The notes: a model not told the origin generated them from the sequence alone. A stretch of DNA of 64,000 nucleotides from Pyrinomonadaceae bacterium (GCA_019694355.1 JAIBCB010000002.1:496001-560000), one strand, 5' to 3'; positions 7,319 to 16,552 are shown, counted from the first letter of the stretch. A program made the numbers and translations.

Positions 7319-9196
7319 CTAGATCTTGAATCCGCCGCGTGTGAGCATTGTTTCAAAATTGGCCTTATCGACGGCCTTTATGTATGCGTCTTTGGGTTCG
7401 ACAAGGCCTTTCTTAACGAGCTCAAAGAGGGCGTCGTTGAGCACGACCATGCCGCTGTTCTTTCCGGTCTGCATCGCGGACGGTATCTGAAACGTCTTAC
7501 CCTCGCGGATAAGATTGCTGATCGCCGGCGTTACGATCAAGATCTCGAGGGCAGCGACGCGGCCGCCGCCTTTCTTAGGCAAGAGCGTTTGTGCGATCAC
7601 GCCTTTTAGCGATTCTGAAAGCATCACTCGGATCTGCTGCTGCCGGTCCGCAGGGAATTGGTCGATGATGCGATCGACCGTCGAAGCCGCGGTCGTCGTG
7701 TGCAAGGTGCCGAAGACGAGGTGTCCCGTTTCCGCCGTTTCGATAGCGATCGAGATCGTCTCGAGGTCGCGCATTTCACCGACGAGCAAAATATCAGGAT
7801 CTTCGCGGAGCGCCGCACGCAGAGCATCTTTGAATGAATCGGTATGATTGTGAACCTCGCGTTGGTTGACGAGACACTTGATGTTGTCGTGGACGAACTC
7901 GATCGGGTCCTCGATCGTTATGATGTGGTCCTCGCGATTCTGATTGATGTGGTTCACCATCGCACAGAGCGTCGTGGACTTACCCGAACCGGTCGGGCCT
8001 GTAACGACAACAAGGCCTTTTGACAGGTGCGTTAGGCCTAGTATCGCGTCCGACAAGCCGAGTTGCTCGGCGGTCGTCATCTTTGTCGGGATGATGCGAA
8101 AGACGGCTCCCATCCCTTTCCGATCCATGAATATGTTTGAGCGGAAGCGCGCAAGGCCTTCTATCTCGTAGGCAAAGTCAGTATCGTGCCGCTGCGTGAA
8201 TTCCTCGACGTTCTTCTTCGGCATTATTTCGCCGAGAAGGTGCTTCATCGATTCGGCTGTCAGCGGGTCGTCCCCGGGAGACAGTGGCTGCATTTTGCCG
8301 TCCTTGCGGATCATTGGCGGCATCGAGACCGAAAGATGAAGGTCTGAAGCACCGGCCGCGGCCATTGCGCGGAAAAGGTCGTCCATTCGTGAGCTCATTG
8401 GTGTGCGGTCGTCAACCGAGGCAGGAGTCGGCTCAAATGGAGATTCTGAGGGCGGGATCGGAGGCGTCCAAGCTCCATTGTCGGATGCGGGTTCGGCGAA
8501 TGATTCCTCTGAGATCGGCGTGTATGCACCCGAAAAATCGTCTCGCCGGCCCTGAGGTTCGTAATTCGACGTGTCAGAGAACACTGTGGCAAATTCGGGG
8601 TCGTTTGCCGAGATAACATCAACTGTGGGCATTCCGGCGACTTCGTAAGCGGGAATCTCGATCCGCTCTTCAATTACTAACGCATCCGGGGTTGGGTCGG
8701 TCGATGCAAGGTTTGAGGTGTATTCGTAACCGGCAGACGAGCTGTCAAAGTCGGTGAATGTGGAGGGCGAAAGCGGTTGGATCGGCTCTTGCGGGACCGG
8801 ATCAGCCGCAGGCTCCGGCGTGAATGCCGGCTCGGGCCTTGCCGTTTGAGGTGCAAAGACATTCTCGGGCGTAGGTGAAGATATGCGCACATCGGCCAAC
8901 TGCGGCCTGACCGTGACGTTAAAGCCGGCCGGTGATTTTCTAACAACGAAATGGAATTTCCCAAGAGCGTGCGGATGTTCAAATTCGATCTCAGGCGAGT
9001 GGGGAAGGATAAGCTTAATATCCTGCGGGATCAGCGGGAACACCATCATACTGATCTGTGTGCCGAGTATCGGGGTGTTCGAAATATCGATCGTGCGTGA
9101 GCCTGCGATCATATACGGCTTTTTGCCCGGCTCGAGACGCAGTTCATCGCTGCAGCTGGACAAGAGATCTCGCAGAAATTCATTAAGTTTTTCCAT
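7319..9196 (-). CDS. PilT-family twitching ATPase with extra N-terminal domain
   Basis: PilT-type hexameric ATPases power type IV pilus retraction at the inner membrane. The 625-residue protein is far longer than PilT (~350). Residues ~270-625 are a complete PilT: N-terminal ASDLHLSVSMPPMIRKDG, Walker A GPTGSGKST (400-408), the Asp box TIEDPIEFVH, Walker B ILLVGEMRDLETI and the His box GHLVFGTLHT. Residues 1-105 look like a second, diverged PilT-N/PAS-like domain, followed by a ~160-residue Pro/Glu/Ser-rich linker. An upstream in-frame TTG (9217) exists; the ATG at 9196 is preferred, though neither has a clear Shine-Dalgarno. No pilus genes are adjacent. Confidence 0.88.
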   Translation of the reverse strand: MEKLNEFLRDLLSSCSDELRLEPGKKPYMIAGSRTIDISNTPILGTQISMMVFPLIPQDIKLILPHSPEIEFEHPHALGKFHFVVRKSPAGFNVTVRPQLADVRISSPTPENVFAPQTARPEPAFTPEPAADPVPQEPIQPLSPSTFTDFDSSSAGYEYTSNLASTDPTPDALVIEERIEIPAYEVAGMPTVDVISANDPEFATVFSDTSNYEPQGRRDDFSGAYTPISEESFAEPASDNGAWTPPIPPSESPFEPTPASVDDRTPMSSRMDDLFRAMAAAGASDLHLSVSMPPMIRKDGKMQPLSPGDDPLTAESMKHLLGEIMPKKNVEEFTQRHDTDFAYEIEGLARFRSNIFMDRKGMGAVFRIIPTKMTTAEQLGLSDAILGLTHLSKGLVVVTGPTGSGKSTTLCAMVNHINQNREDHIITIEDPIEFVHDNIKCLVNQREVHNHTDSFKDALRAALREDPDILLVGEMRDLETISIAIETAETGHLVFGTLHTTTAASTVDRIIDQFPADRQQQIRVMLSESLKGVIAQTLLPKKGGGRVAALEILIVTPAISNLIREGKTFQIPSAMQTGKNSGMVVLNDALFELVKKGLVEPKDAYIKAVDKANFETMLTRGGFKI

Positions 9197-9347
9197 AGGG
9201 GATAAGAGAAAACGCAAAAATAGACAAAAAATGCCGAAGGTGTCGGCTTTTGAGGGGTCTTCTCGATCGCAGGCGGAAAGCCTACAATAGTGAGACTAAC
9301 ATAGTTTAACGACGTTTGTCAGTTGTTTTTTTCAGGGCGGGCAGAAA

Positions 9348-10943
9348 TTAAACACTCACCTTTTCGTGGTATTCACCCCATACCTTGCGAAGCGCGTTAC
9401 TGATCTCGCCGATGGTCACATAGTTTTCCACAGCAAAAAGTATGTGCGGGAGGAGATTTTCGTCCGTTTGGGCGGCGGAAGTAATATTTTCAAGCGCTTT
9501 GGAGGCACTTGCGGCATCGCGTCGATTCCGAAGTGCCGCAAGGCGGGCTCGCTGATCGATCTCGATCTTTTCATCGATCTTCAAGATCGGGATCGGCTCG
9601 ACCTCGTCTGTACGGAATTTATTCACGCCGACGACGATGGCGTCGTTATGTTCGACGGCGAGTTGGTAGTCGTAAGCGGCCTGTTGGATCTCATTTTGGA
9701 CAAAACCGATCTCGATCGCGCGGAGCATGCCGCCAAGATCGTCGATCTTTTCGATATAGTCGGCGGCGGCCTTTTCAAGCCGAGTGGTGAGTTCCTCAAC
9801 CGCATAGCTGCCTGCAAATGGATCGACCGTATCGGCAACACCTGATTCGTATGCGATCACTTGCTGTGTGCGCAAGGCGATGCGGGCCGCACTTTCAGTT
9901 GGAAGGCCGAGAGCCTCATCCATCGAGTTCGTGTGGAGGCTTTGCGTTCCGCCGAGTACGGCCGCAAGGGCCTGGATCGTTGTCCGAACGACGTTGACCT
10001 CAGGCTGCTGAGCAGTGAGCGTTGAACCCGCGGTTTGCGTATGAAAACGCAGCATCATCGACTTTTCGTCCTTTGCCGAAAAGCGGTCGCGCATAATTTT
10101 TGCCCAGAGACGGCGGGCTGCCCGAAACTTTGCGATCTCTTCGATCAGGTTGTTGTGCGAATTAAAAAAGAAAGAAAGACGGGGGGCAAAGTCGTCAACT
10201 TTTAGCCCAACTGCGATCGCCGCTTCGACGTAGCAGATCGCATCTGCGAGCGTGAAGGCGATCTCTTGAGCCGCGGTCGAACCGGCTTCGCGAATGTGGT
10301 AGCCGGAAATGGAAATAGTATTCCAATTCGGCACCTCTTTAGCGCAAAAAGCGAACGTGTCAGTGATCAGCCGCAATGATGGTTTCGGCGGATAGATGTA
10401 GGTTCCGCGAGCGATGTATTCTTTGAGAATATCGTTCTGGACAGTACCGTTGACCTTATCGAGACAGACATTCTGCTTTTTAGCGACCGCAAGATAAAGG
10501 CAGAGTAACGTCGAGGCCGTCGCATTGATCGTCATCGACGTCGAGACCTGATCGAGCGGGATGCCGTCAAAGAGCATCAGCATGTCGTCTAGCGAATCGA
10601 TCGCCACACCGACTTTTCCAACTTCACCGGCGGCGAGCGGGTCATCGGAATCGAGGCCGATCTGCGTGGGAAGATCGAAGGCGACGCTCAGGCCCGTCGT
10701 CCCTTGCGAAAGCAGATATTTATAGCGTGAGTTGGATTCCTCGGCGGTAGCAAAGCCCGCGTATTGCCGCATCGTCCAAAAGCGGCCGCGATACATCGAT
10801 CTTCGAACGCCGCGAGTGTAGGGAAAAGAGCCCGGCTCGTTCAGGTCGGTTTCGTACGAGATCGGGGTCGTGTTCTCGGGGTTGAAATCGTTCGGTAGCT
10901 CGATGTCCGAAGAGGTGCAAAAACGTGTCCGTCTGTCTGCCAT
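9348..10943 (-). CDS. Methylmalonyl-CoA mutase, catalytic (large) subunit
   Basis: This 531-residue protein is the TIM-barrel substrate subunit of an acyl-CoA mutase without the C-terminal B12 domain, the archaeal-type two-subunit arrangement. It carries [15 protein letters not shown] (~50-65), [22 protein letters not shown], the [14 protein letters not shown] block and [16 protein letters not shown]. The Tyr of RQYAGF favours methylmalonyl-CoA over isobutyryl-CoA mutase, which has Phe there (family knowledge). The enzyme interconverts succinyl-CoA and (R)-methylmalonyl-CoA using adenosylcobalamin. The B12-binding small subunit and epimerase are not in this window. It depends on the vitamin imported by the btu locus at 58.7-64 kb. 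Confidence 0.9.
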   Translation of the reverse strand: MADRRTRFCTSSDIELPNDFNPENTTPISYETDLNEPGSFPYTRGVRRSMYRGRFWTMRQYAGFATAEESNSRYKYLLSQGTTGLSVAFDLPTQIGLDSDDPLAAGEVGKVGVAIDSLDDMLMLFDGIPLDQVSTSMTINATASTLLCLYLAVAKKQNVCLDKVNGTVQNDILKEYIARGTYIYPPKPSLRLITDTFAFCAKEVPNWNTISISGYHIREAGSTAAQEIAFTLADAICYVEAAIAVGLKVDDFAPRLSFFFNSHNNLIEEIAKFRAARRLWAKIMRDRFSAKDEKSMMLRFHTQTAGSTLTAQQPEVNVVRTTIQALAAVLGGTQSLHTNSMDEALGLPTESAARIALRTQQVIAYESGVADTVDPFAGSYAVEELTTRLEKAAADYIEKIDDLGGMLRAIEIGFVQNEIQQAAYDYQLAVEHNDAIVVGVNKFRTDEVEPIPILKIDEKIEIDQRARLAALRNRRDAASASKALENITSAAQTDENLLPHILFAVENYVTIGEISNALRKVWGEYHEKVSV

Positions 10944-11042
10944 TTTCTTTTGGAATAGGTTATCACAGACTTCGTCCGATGCGGGTTTTGGAGGCTCGGC
11001 TGACGTCGTTTAATCTAGGAGAGTTCAGAGTTTTTGTAAGGC

Positions 11043-11720
11043 GTGAATTATTTTAATTACTACACCGAGATCGAGGATACGTTCGTCCGGCGGCGAGGCA
11101 AGCATTTGTTCTTGTCGCCGCTGGATTGGGCGATGATCGATGGCTGGAAAGAACGCGGTATTCCCTTGCACATAGTTCTTCGATCGATCGAATCGGTCTT
11201 TGACGTATATGACCGCCAACCGCCCGGAACAAGGACGATCAAGAGCCTTTTTTACTGTCGTGAGGAGATCGAGATACAACATCGCGAGTGGCTTACTTCA
11301 CAGACGGGAAAGGGCGACAGCGAGCAAGGAACTGCGTCAGAACTCGAATTTTCGGTCGAGCGGATCGCTCAACATATCGACGATTGTGCGGCAAAACTTG
11401 CAAAGTGCGAGATCGAGAGCCTTTCGGAAGGTATCGGCAGAGCGGTCACGCATCTTTCTGAGATAAAAGCGAATCTAACCAATGATCTTGATACGGTCGA
11501 TAAGACCTTGAGCGACGTGGAAAAGCTCCTTGACCGTACTTTGCTCGAGAATTGGGAGCCGAATCATTTGGCGACGCTTGAGGCAAATGTAAAGAGCCAG
11601 CTCAAGCCTTATATGAGCGATATGGAACCCGACAAGTATCGCCAGACTTATGAACTGATGGTGATGAAGAGGCTTCGTGAAGAAGCGGGGATCCCGCGAT
11701 TGGGCCTTTATTTTTTATGA
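11043..11720 (+). CDS. Unknown cytoplasmic protein, helical
   Basis: The 225-residue product has no signal or membrane segment. The first ~85 residues contain LFLSPLDWAMIDGWKERGIPLHIVLRSIESVFD, a compact helical pattern resembling a short DNA- or protein-binding module. The remaining part is strongly helical, charged and probably coiled-coil (~95-165), ending with MVMKRLREEAGIPRLGLYFL. It starts with GTG. It overlaps the next gene by four bases (ATGA), so the two are co-translated, pairing a cytoplasmic helical protein with a secreted one. No family recognised; function unknown. Confidence 0.55.
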   Translation: MNYFNYYTEIEDTFVRRRGKHLFLSPLDWAMIDGWKERGIPLHIVLRSIESVFDVYDRQPPGTRTIKSLFYCREEIEIQHREWLTSQTGKGDSEQGTASELEFSVERIAQHIDDCAAKLAKCEIESLSEGIGRAVTHLSEIKANLTNDLDTVDKTLSDVEKLLDRTLLENWEPNHLATLEANVKSQLKPYMSDMEPDKYRQTYELMVMKRLREEAGIPRLGLYFL

Positions 11721-12421
11721 AAGTTTTTGCTGCAGCGTTTGTCGTCCTGCTAACTGTTTCGCTGGGTTTCTCACAGAAACAGTCCGCCCCAGAAGAAAAA
11801 CTGCCCGGCTCCATTCCGGTGAAAAAGGGAACGGAGCTTCGCACTGCCGCGGTAAAGCTCGATCCCGGTTCGGTCACCGGCAGAAGCTACCTAAATCCAA
11901 CGCTGAGCTTTCAAGTTACTTTTCCCGATTCCTGGCTTATTCCCGGGCCGGATTATGAGGCTTATATGAAGTCTGCGGGCTTTGACCTGCACACGATCAA
12001 TAGCGATGCGCTCGGTCCGCTTGCCAAGAAGCAGTTCGACAAGAACGTGACCGTGCTCTTGACCGCTTACCGATCAATGCCGGGAACGCCCGACAACGCG
12101 TTCTTTATCATTGCGACTGAAAATATTTCCGGCGTCCCACAGATCAAGGACGCGGTCGATTACGTCGATGTCATCCGCCAGAGCCTTCTGAAAGCAAGAT
12201 TACCTGCAAACTTCAAGGTTAGCGAGACAGACGCCGAAAAGCTCGGCGCGATGCAGTTCGCCTTTCTTGATACATCTTCCGGCAGCCAAAAACGTCGTCT
12301 TTACGCAACGGTTCGAAAGGGCTATGCGGTGCTTTTTACAGTGTCTTACGTGAAAGATGAGGATCTCGCTGCCGCCCGGAATGTTCTGGCCACGGGCGAT
12401 TTTTTCCTTCCTACCGATTGA
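11717..12421 (+). CDS. Secreted protein of unknown function
   Basis: The 234-residue product begins with a clear signal peptide (MKVFAAAFVVLLTVSLGFSQ, cut near residue 20). The mature part has beta strands typical of a PsbP/Mog1-like fold: SYLNPTLSFQVTFPDSWLIPG around 55-75, a middle helix pair and a C-terminal RRLYATVRKGYAVLFTVSYV strand pair. Such domains occur in many exported bacterial proteins without known activity; the small protein at 45672 shares the pattern. Translation is coupled to the preceding gene by an ATGA overlap. The fold assignment is by pattern only. Confidence 0.6.
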   Translation: MKVFAAAFVVLLTVSLGFSQKQSAPEEKLPGSIPVKKGTELRTAAVKLDPGSVTGRSYLNPTLSFQVTFPDSWLIPGPDYEAYMKSAGFDLHTINSDALGPLAKKQFDKNVTVLLTAYRSMPGTPDNAFFIIATENISGVPQIKDAVDYVDVIRQSLLKARLPANFKVSETDAEKLGAMQFAFLDTSSGSQKRRLYATVRKGYAVLFTVSYVKDEDLAAARNVLATGDFFLPTD

Positions 12422-12561
12422 GCCCGGATATTACGCTCGTACGAAAAAGATGCGCTAGAACATATTTTCTCCTCGGCTAAAGGAACAAGATTGGTCAAAG
12501 CAAACACCATTTACCTCGCGGATATGTGCGGGAAGATCGGTCGTTTGCCGTGAGGAGAGTT

Positions 12562-13338
12562 ATGTTGAGTCATCACACGAATACAGAACAAGGACATTGG
12601 GTTTTGGCAAAGATGGGTAAGCGGGTCTTGCGTCCGGGCGGACGTGACCTTACAGAAAAGCTCATCGGTGATCTTGATATCAAGAAAACAGATGATGTCG
12701 TCGAATTCGCTCCCGGACTTGGGTTTACGGCTGCGCTGACGCTTGAGCGAAGCCCGAGATCCTACACGGGCATCGAGCTCGATGAAACGGCTGCGGGTAA
12801 TCTGAAGAAGACGTTGTCGGGCAAGGCTCGAAGGATAATCAACACGAGTGCTGCAGAGACGACACTTGACGCGGACTCCGTTGACAAGGTCTATGGCGAG
12901 GCAATGCTCACGATGCAGGCGGATCATCGAAAATCCGAGATCATCGCCGAGGCTTTCCGCATTCTCAAGAAAGGCGGCCTTTATGGGATCCACGAGCTTG
13001 GTCTCGCACCCGACAGCATCTCGACTGAGACAAAGGCGGATATCCAACGCGAGTTGGCACAAACGATCAAGGTGAACGCTCGGCCATTGACAGAAAAGGA
13101 GTGGTCCGATCTGCTGGAGAAGGAAGGCTTCAGCGTCGTAAAAGTTGAGAAGAATCCGATGAGTCTGCTCGAACCAGGCCGCGTGATCAAGGACGAAGGC
13201 CTCTTAAGGGCGTTGGGGATCGTTTTCAACATTGCGACACATCCAAAAGAGCGGAAACGTATCCTAACGATGCGAGGCGTGTTCAGGAAATACAAAGATC
13301 ACTTGAACGCGGTCGCCATCGTCGCAAAGAAGAACTAG
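12562..13338 (+). CDS. SAM-dependent class I methyltransferase
   Basis: The 258-residue protein has a Rossmann methyltransferase core: VVEFAPGLGFTAALTL (motif I, ~45-60), YTGIELDE (motif II acidic end), DADSVDKVYGEAML (motif IV region) and the RILKKGGLYGIHELG block after it. The C-terminal part (~165-258) is a lid-like helical region with a PLTEKEWSDLLEKEGF segment seen in small-molecule methyltransferases. The substrate is unknown. A GTG further upstream (12526) is in frame, but the ATG at 12562 is preceded by GAGGAG five bases away and is the likely start. It lies in a run of unrelated plus-strand genes. Confidence 0.78.
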   Translation: MLSHHTNTEQGHWVLAKMGKRVLRPGGRDLTEKLIGDLDIKKTDDVVEFAPGLGFTAALTLERSPRSYTGIELDETAAGNLKKTLSGKARRIINTSAAETTLDADSVDKVYGEAMLTMQADHRKSEIIAEAFRILKKGGLYGIHELGLAPDSISTETKADIQRELAQTIKVNARPLTEKEWSDLLEKEGFSVVKVEKNPMSLLEPGRVIKDEGLLRALGIVFNIATHPKERKRILTMRGVFRKYKDHLNAVAIVAKKN

Positions 13339-13383
13339 ATCCATTCTCGCAATTCGCTCGCGCGATGCGATTTCGATTGATAT

Positions 13384-13411
13384 GCTCGGAGAATGTCAGC
13401 ATTCTCCGAGC
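13384..13411 (+). promoter_or_regulatory. Perfect 12-bp hairpin over a start codon
   Basis: GCTCGGAGAATG (13384-13395) and CATTCTCCGAGC (13400-13411) are exact inverted complements with a TCAG loop. The ATG of the DUF1801 gene is the last codon-length of the 5' arm and the only GGAG before it is also in the stem, one base from the ATG, too close to act as a normal ribosome-binding site. No T-run follows, so it is not a terminator. It would be expected to restrain translation initiation. Confidence 0.6.
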
Positions 13412-13980
13412 TTGAACTCAACGAAGCGCATCGTGCTTTGTTGTCCACGCTGAAAAAGTGTGAGAAAGTTCAGGGAAATGCCATGTTGGGCAAGTCGCAG
13501 ACGACGCTCCTGGAGCGCCGCATTGCCGCCCTCAGAGTGGCTCTTGCGTTGATCGAAAAAGAGTTGGAGTATGGACAACCGAAAGTGAACGACGAGATAA
13601 AATCCTATAACGACAAACAGCCAGCAGGATACGCAGCGGTTTGCGACCGTCTTCGCGAAGAGATCGATCGCGAACTTCGAGACGCGGAGAGCAAGATCTG
13701 GCACGCACATCCCGTATGGTTCTTGGAAGGGAATCCGATCGTCGGTTACAGCATCCAAAAGCCGGGCGTGCGTCTAATGTTCTGGAGCGGTGCAGATTTT
13801 GGGGAAGACGGTCTGAACGTCGTGGGCAAAAAGTTCAAAGACGCATCGATCTTTTATAACTCGGTTAACGAGATCGACCTGAAAGCTCTCAGGCGTTGGC
13901 TGAAAAAGGCACGCGAGATCCAGTGGGATTACAAGAACCTAATTAAACGAAAAGGCAGACTCGATCGTGTGAAAGGATAA
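13393..13980 (+). CDS. DUF1801-domain protein with N-terminal helical extension
   Basis: The 195-residue product has two parts. Residues 1-65 are helical and charged (ALLSTLKKCEKVQ, ALRVALALIEKELEYG). Residues ~75-195 match the DUF1801 (YdhG/CyaY-like) pattern: YAAVCDRLREEIDREL, KIWHAHPVWFLEGNPIVGYS, VRLMFWSGADFG and DLKALRRWLKKAREIQWDY. DUF1801 proteins are small soluble proteins of unknown activity, often near transcription regulators or other small DUF genes. Followed three bases later by a DUF2200 gene. The start codon lies in a perfect hairpin; no alternative in-frame start gives a better signal. Confidence 0.72.
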   Translation: MSAFSELELNEAHRALLSTLKKCEKVQGNAMLGKSQTTLLERRIAALRVALALIEKELEYGQPKVNDEIKSYNDKQPAGYAAVCDRLREEIDRELRDAESKIWHAHPVWFLEGNPIVGYSIQKPGVRLMFWSGADFGEDGLNVVGKKFKDASIFYNSVNEIDLKALRRWLKKAREIQWDYKNLIKRKGRLDRVKG

Positions 13981-13983
13981 AAG

Positions 13984-14355
13984 ATGATGAAGAGTACGGC
14001 ACATCACGACGAAAAGATTGCGAGAATGTCCTTTGCCGGCGTTTATCCCCACTACGTCGCAAAGGTCGAGGGCAAAGGCAGGACACAGGCCGAATTGGAG
14101 CAGGTGATCGAGTGGCTTACCGGCTTTGATAAGAAGATGCTCAAGAAACTCATCGCCGAGAAGGTGACGTTCGAGACGTTCTTCGACCGTGCCACGCTGA
14201 ATCCCAATGCACGCCTTATCACCGGTTCGATCTGCGGCTATCGCGTCGAAGAGATCGAAAATCCTCTGACCCAAAAGGCCCGTTACCTCGATAAACTCAT
14301 CGATGAACTTGCAAAAGGCCGCAAGATGGAGAAGATACTTCGAACGCCACAGTAA
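13984..14355 (+). CDS. DUF2200 family protein
   Basis: The 123-residue cytoplasmic protein matches the DUF2200 family along its length: HDEKIARMSFAGVYPHYVAKVEGKGRT near the start, VIEWLTGFDK in the middle, and VTFETFFDRATLNPNARLITGSICGYRVEEIENPLTQ toward the end (shown in parts: the TFEEF-ARLITG-CGYRVEEI pattern is diagnostic). Function of the family is unknown; members are single-domain, often near DUF1801 genes. Two consecutive ATGs (13984, 13987) could both start it. The next gene begins on the base directly after its stop, suggesting one transcript with the RNA methyltransferase. Confidence 0.8.
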   Translation: MMKSTAHHDEKIARMSFAGVYPHYVAKVEGKGRTQAELEQVIEWLTGFDKKMLKKLIAEKVTFETFFDRATLNPNARLITGSICGYRVEEIENPLTQKARYLDKLIDELAKGRKMEKILRTPQ

Positions 14356-15492
14356 ATGATTGAATTAAAGATCGAGCGGATCGTGCCGCAAGGGCTTGGG
14401 ATCGGGTTTGCGGACGGTTTGACGGTATTCGTGCCGTTGGCGGCCGCGGGTGATCGTGTGCGTGTCGAGGTGACGCGGCGAAAGAAAAAGATCGCTTTCG
14501 CGAGGATCGTCGAAGTGGTCAAACCCTCGACAGAACGGCGTGAACCGCCGTGCAAATACTTTGGCGAGTGCGGCGGCTGTGATTTTCAGCAGATGACCTA
14601 CACTGCTCAACTAGCGGCCAAGGCGTCCATGATCAAAGACGCCTTGTGGCGATTGGGCAAGATCGAGATAGGCGATATTGAAGTTGTCGCAAGCCCGCAG
14701 GAGTTCGGTTATCGAGGCCGGGCGCGCTGGCAAGTTCGTAGCTCCATCGTGGGATACTTTCGCCGAGAGAGCCACGAGGTGATCGACGTTGAAAGCTGCC
14801 CGATTCTTACACCGAAGCTGAACGAAGGTTTAGGAACGGTTCGCGAGCAGGCTGCCGTCGGGAGCATTTGGCCGGACGAGGTTGCGGCCGCTGCGGACGT
14901 TGAAAAGGTCGTTCTTTCGACCGATGAAGATCCGGACGAATTATTGTCGTGCAACGCTCTCGGGTTTGATTACAACTTTCGTTCGACCAGCTTCTTTCAG
15001 GCAAATAGCCTCTTGTTGGAGCCGCTTGTAAGTTTTGCGACGCAAGGTTTTTCGGGCACAAAAGCATTGGATCTGTATTGCGGTGTGGGGTTATTTACGC
15101 TGCCTTTAGCGAGAAATTTTGAAAGTGTTGTTGGGGTCGAAGCGGATCACGATTCGATCAGGCTTGCACGACAAAATGCTGATCGAAACCGGATCTCAAA
15201 TATCGAGTTTGTGCACGCTTCCGTTCGGGCGTTCATGGAATCACGAACTACCGAAGCCGCCGATCTTGTCCTGCTAGATCCGCCGCGTTCCGGCACAGAG
15301 AAAGAAGTGATCGCAAGAATGTCAGAGATCGGCCCAAAAGCGATCTCGTATGTATCGTGCGATCCGTCAATGCTCGCTCGGGATCTGCGTTTGCTGCTGG
15401 ATGCGGGATACGAACTGCGCGAGGTCAAGGCATTCGACCTTTTTCCGCAATCCCATCATGTCGAAACGGTAGCGAAATTATCAAGAAAGTAA
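14356..15492 (+). CDS. TrmA/RlmD-type uracil-C5 RNA methyltransferase
   Basis: Class I methyltransferases of this group make 5-methyluridine in tRNA or 23S rRNA. The 378-residue protein has an N-terminal TRAM domain (~1-55), a [4Fe-4S] site (Cys66, 72, 75 in CKYFGECGGC and a fourth in VESCPIL), an RNA-binding middle region with STSFFQANSLL, the SAM motif ALDLYCGVGLFTLPLA, DLVLLDPPRSG and the nucleophile Cys in YVSCDPSMLARDL. All key residues are present. RlmD, RlmC and TrmA cannot be separated by reading alone; the TRAM domain plus Fe-S set points to RumA/RlmD. Starts immediately after the DUF2200 stop. Confidence 0.88.
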   Translation: MIELKIERIVPQGLGIGFADGLTVFVPLAAAGDRVRVEVTRRKKKIAFARIVEVVKPSTERREPPCKYFGECGGCDFQQMTYTAQLAAKASMIKDALWRLGKIEIGDIEVVASPQEFGYRGRARWQVRSSIVGYFRRESHEVIDVESCPILTPKLNEGLGTVREQAAVGSIWPDEVAAAADVEKVVLSTDEDPDELLSCNALGFDYNFRSTSFFQANSLLLEPLVSFATQGFSGTKALDLYCGVGLFTLPLARNFESVVGVEADHDSIRLARQNADRNRISNIEFVHASVRAFMESRTTEAADLVLLDPPRSGTEKEVIARMSEIGPKAISYVSCDPSMLARDLRLLLDAGYELREVKAFDLFPQSHHVETVAKLSRK

Positions 15493-15565
15493 ACTAGTTT
15501 TTAGGTTTAGGCGATTTTTGGGTTTCGGTTATGCGGGATTTCCCTTAGAATCTGTGCAATAGATT

Positions 15566-16552
15566 ATGCCTAAGAAAAAGCCAGACCCGTCGGAATCATC
15601 AGAATCGATCGCGACACGCCTTTCGGTAAAATGCCGATATTGCGGGCAAAAGAACGCAGTTCGAGCGGATTATAAAGACCACGATGCAAATTGCGGCAAA
15701 TGTAAGCTGCCGCTTTCAGATGCTCCGCGAAGAACGTTCGAGGATCTGGACAAGAACGCTTATATCCACCCGGCGGATGCAAAGGCGATGGCAGCCCTCA
15801 AAGCAATTCCCGGCGTTGACAGCGCGTTGAAGAAACTGCTCGCTTGGACGGGCGAATCTGCTATTCGCGTGATGTTCACGGCGTCTGCTGTAAAAGTTAC
15901 ACCCAAACAATGCCCTGACCTGCATGCAAAGCTCGAAGCGGTCTGCGCGTCTCTCGGTGTCGAGGTGCCCGATCTTTTCGTTCAGCAGAACCCGATCGTA
16001 AACGCCTTTACGGGCGGCGTCGAAAAGCCGATAATCGTCCTCCACTCCGCGCTCATCGAACGATTGAATGATGAGGAGACATTCGCTGTCATTGCACACG
16101 AGGTAGGGCATATCCACGCCGAGCATGTGCTCTATCTCACCGCGGCAAGGTTGATGGAGTTTCTGCTGAACAGATCGGTGGCTGCCCTCCTTCCCGGAGC
16201 TGAGATCATAAAGCTTATCGTTTCGATGGGAATCGCGAGTGCATTGCTCGCTTGGGCACGCCGTGCGGAACTATCGTGTGACCGAGCGGCTCTCTTGGTC
16301 ACGCAAGATCCGGACGTGATCGGCCGCACGATGATGAAGCTCGCGGGCGGCACATTCGCGTCAAAGATCGACTACGAAGAGTTCCTGGCTCAGGGTCGCG
16401 AATTCAAGAAAAACTATGATGCGAGTTCGCTTGACCGCTTCTGGGCAGACGTCACAAATGCCGGCCTGACGCACCCTTTTCCGATCTGGCGCGTTGCCGA
16501 AGCACTTGAATGGGCTGAAAGCGACCAATACAAGCGGCTTGTGAGTGTGTGA
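15566..16552 (+). CDS. M48-family zinc metalloprotease with zinc ribbon
   Basis: The 328-residue product opens with a zinc ribbon (Cys23/26 and Cys43/46), unlike most M48 peptidases. The catalytic block is VIAHEVGHIHAEH near residue 177, with the third ligand Glu in ELSCDRAALL after a hydrophobic stretch (GAEIIKLIVSMGIASALLAW, possibly one membrane-associated helix). HtpX-like relatives have several membrane spans and no ribbon; here there is no signal peptide. A C-terminal helical part ends with HPFPIWRVAEALEW, a usual M48 tail. Probable role: turnover of cytoplasmic or membrane-associated proteins; the target is unknown. Confidence 0.85.
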   Translation: MPKKKPDPSESSESIATRLSVKCRYCGQKNAVRADYKDHDANCGKCKLPLSDAPRRTFEDLDKNAYIHPADAKAMAALKAIPGVDSALKKLLAWTGESAIRVMFTASAVKVTPKQCPDLHAKLEAVCASLGVEVPDLFVQQNPIVNAFTGGVEKPIIVLHSALIERLNDEETFAVIAHEVGHIHAEHVLYLTAARLMEFLLNRSVAALLPGAEIIKLIVSMGIASALLAWARRAELSCDRAALLVTQDPDVIGRTMMKLAGGTFASKIDYEEFLAQGREFKKNYDASSLDRFWADVTNAGLTHPFPIWRVAEALEWAESDQYKRLVSV

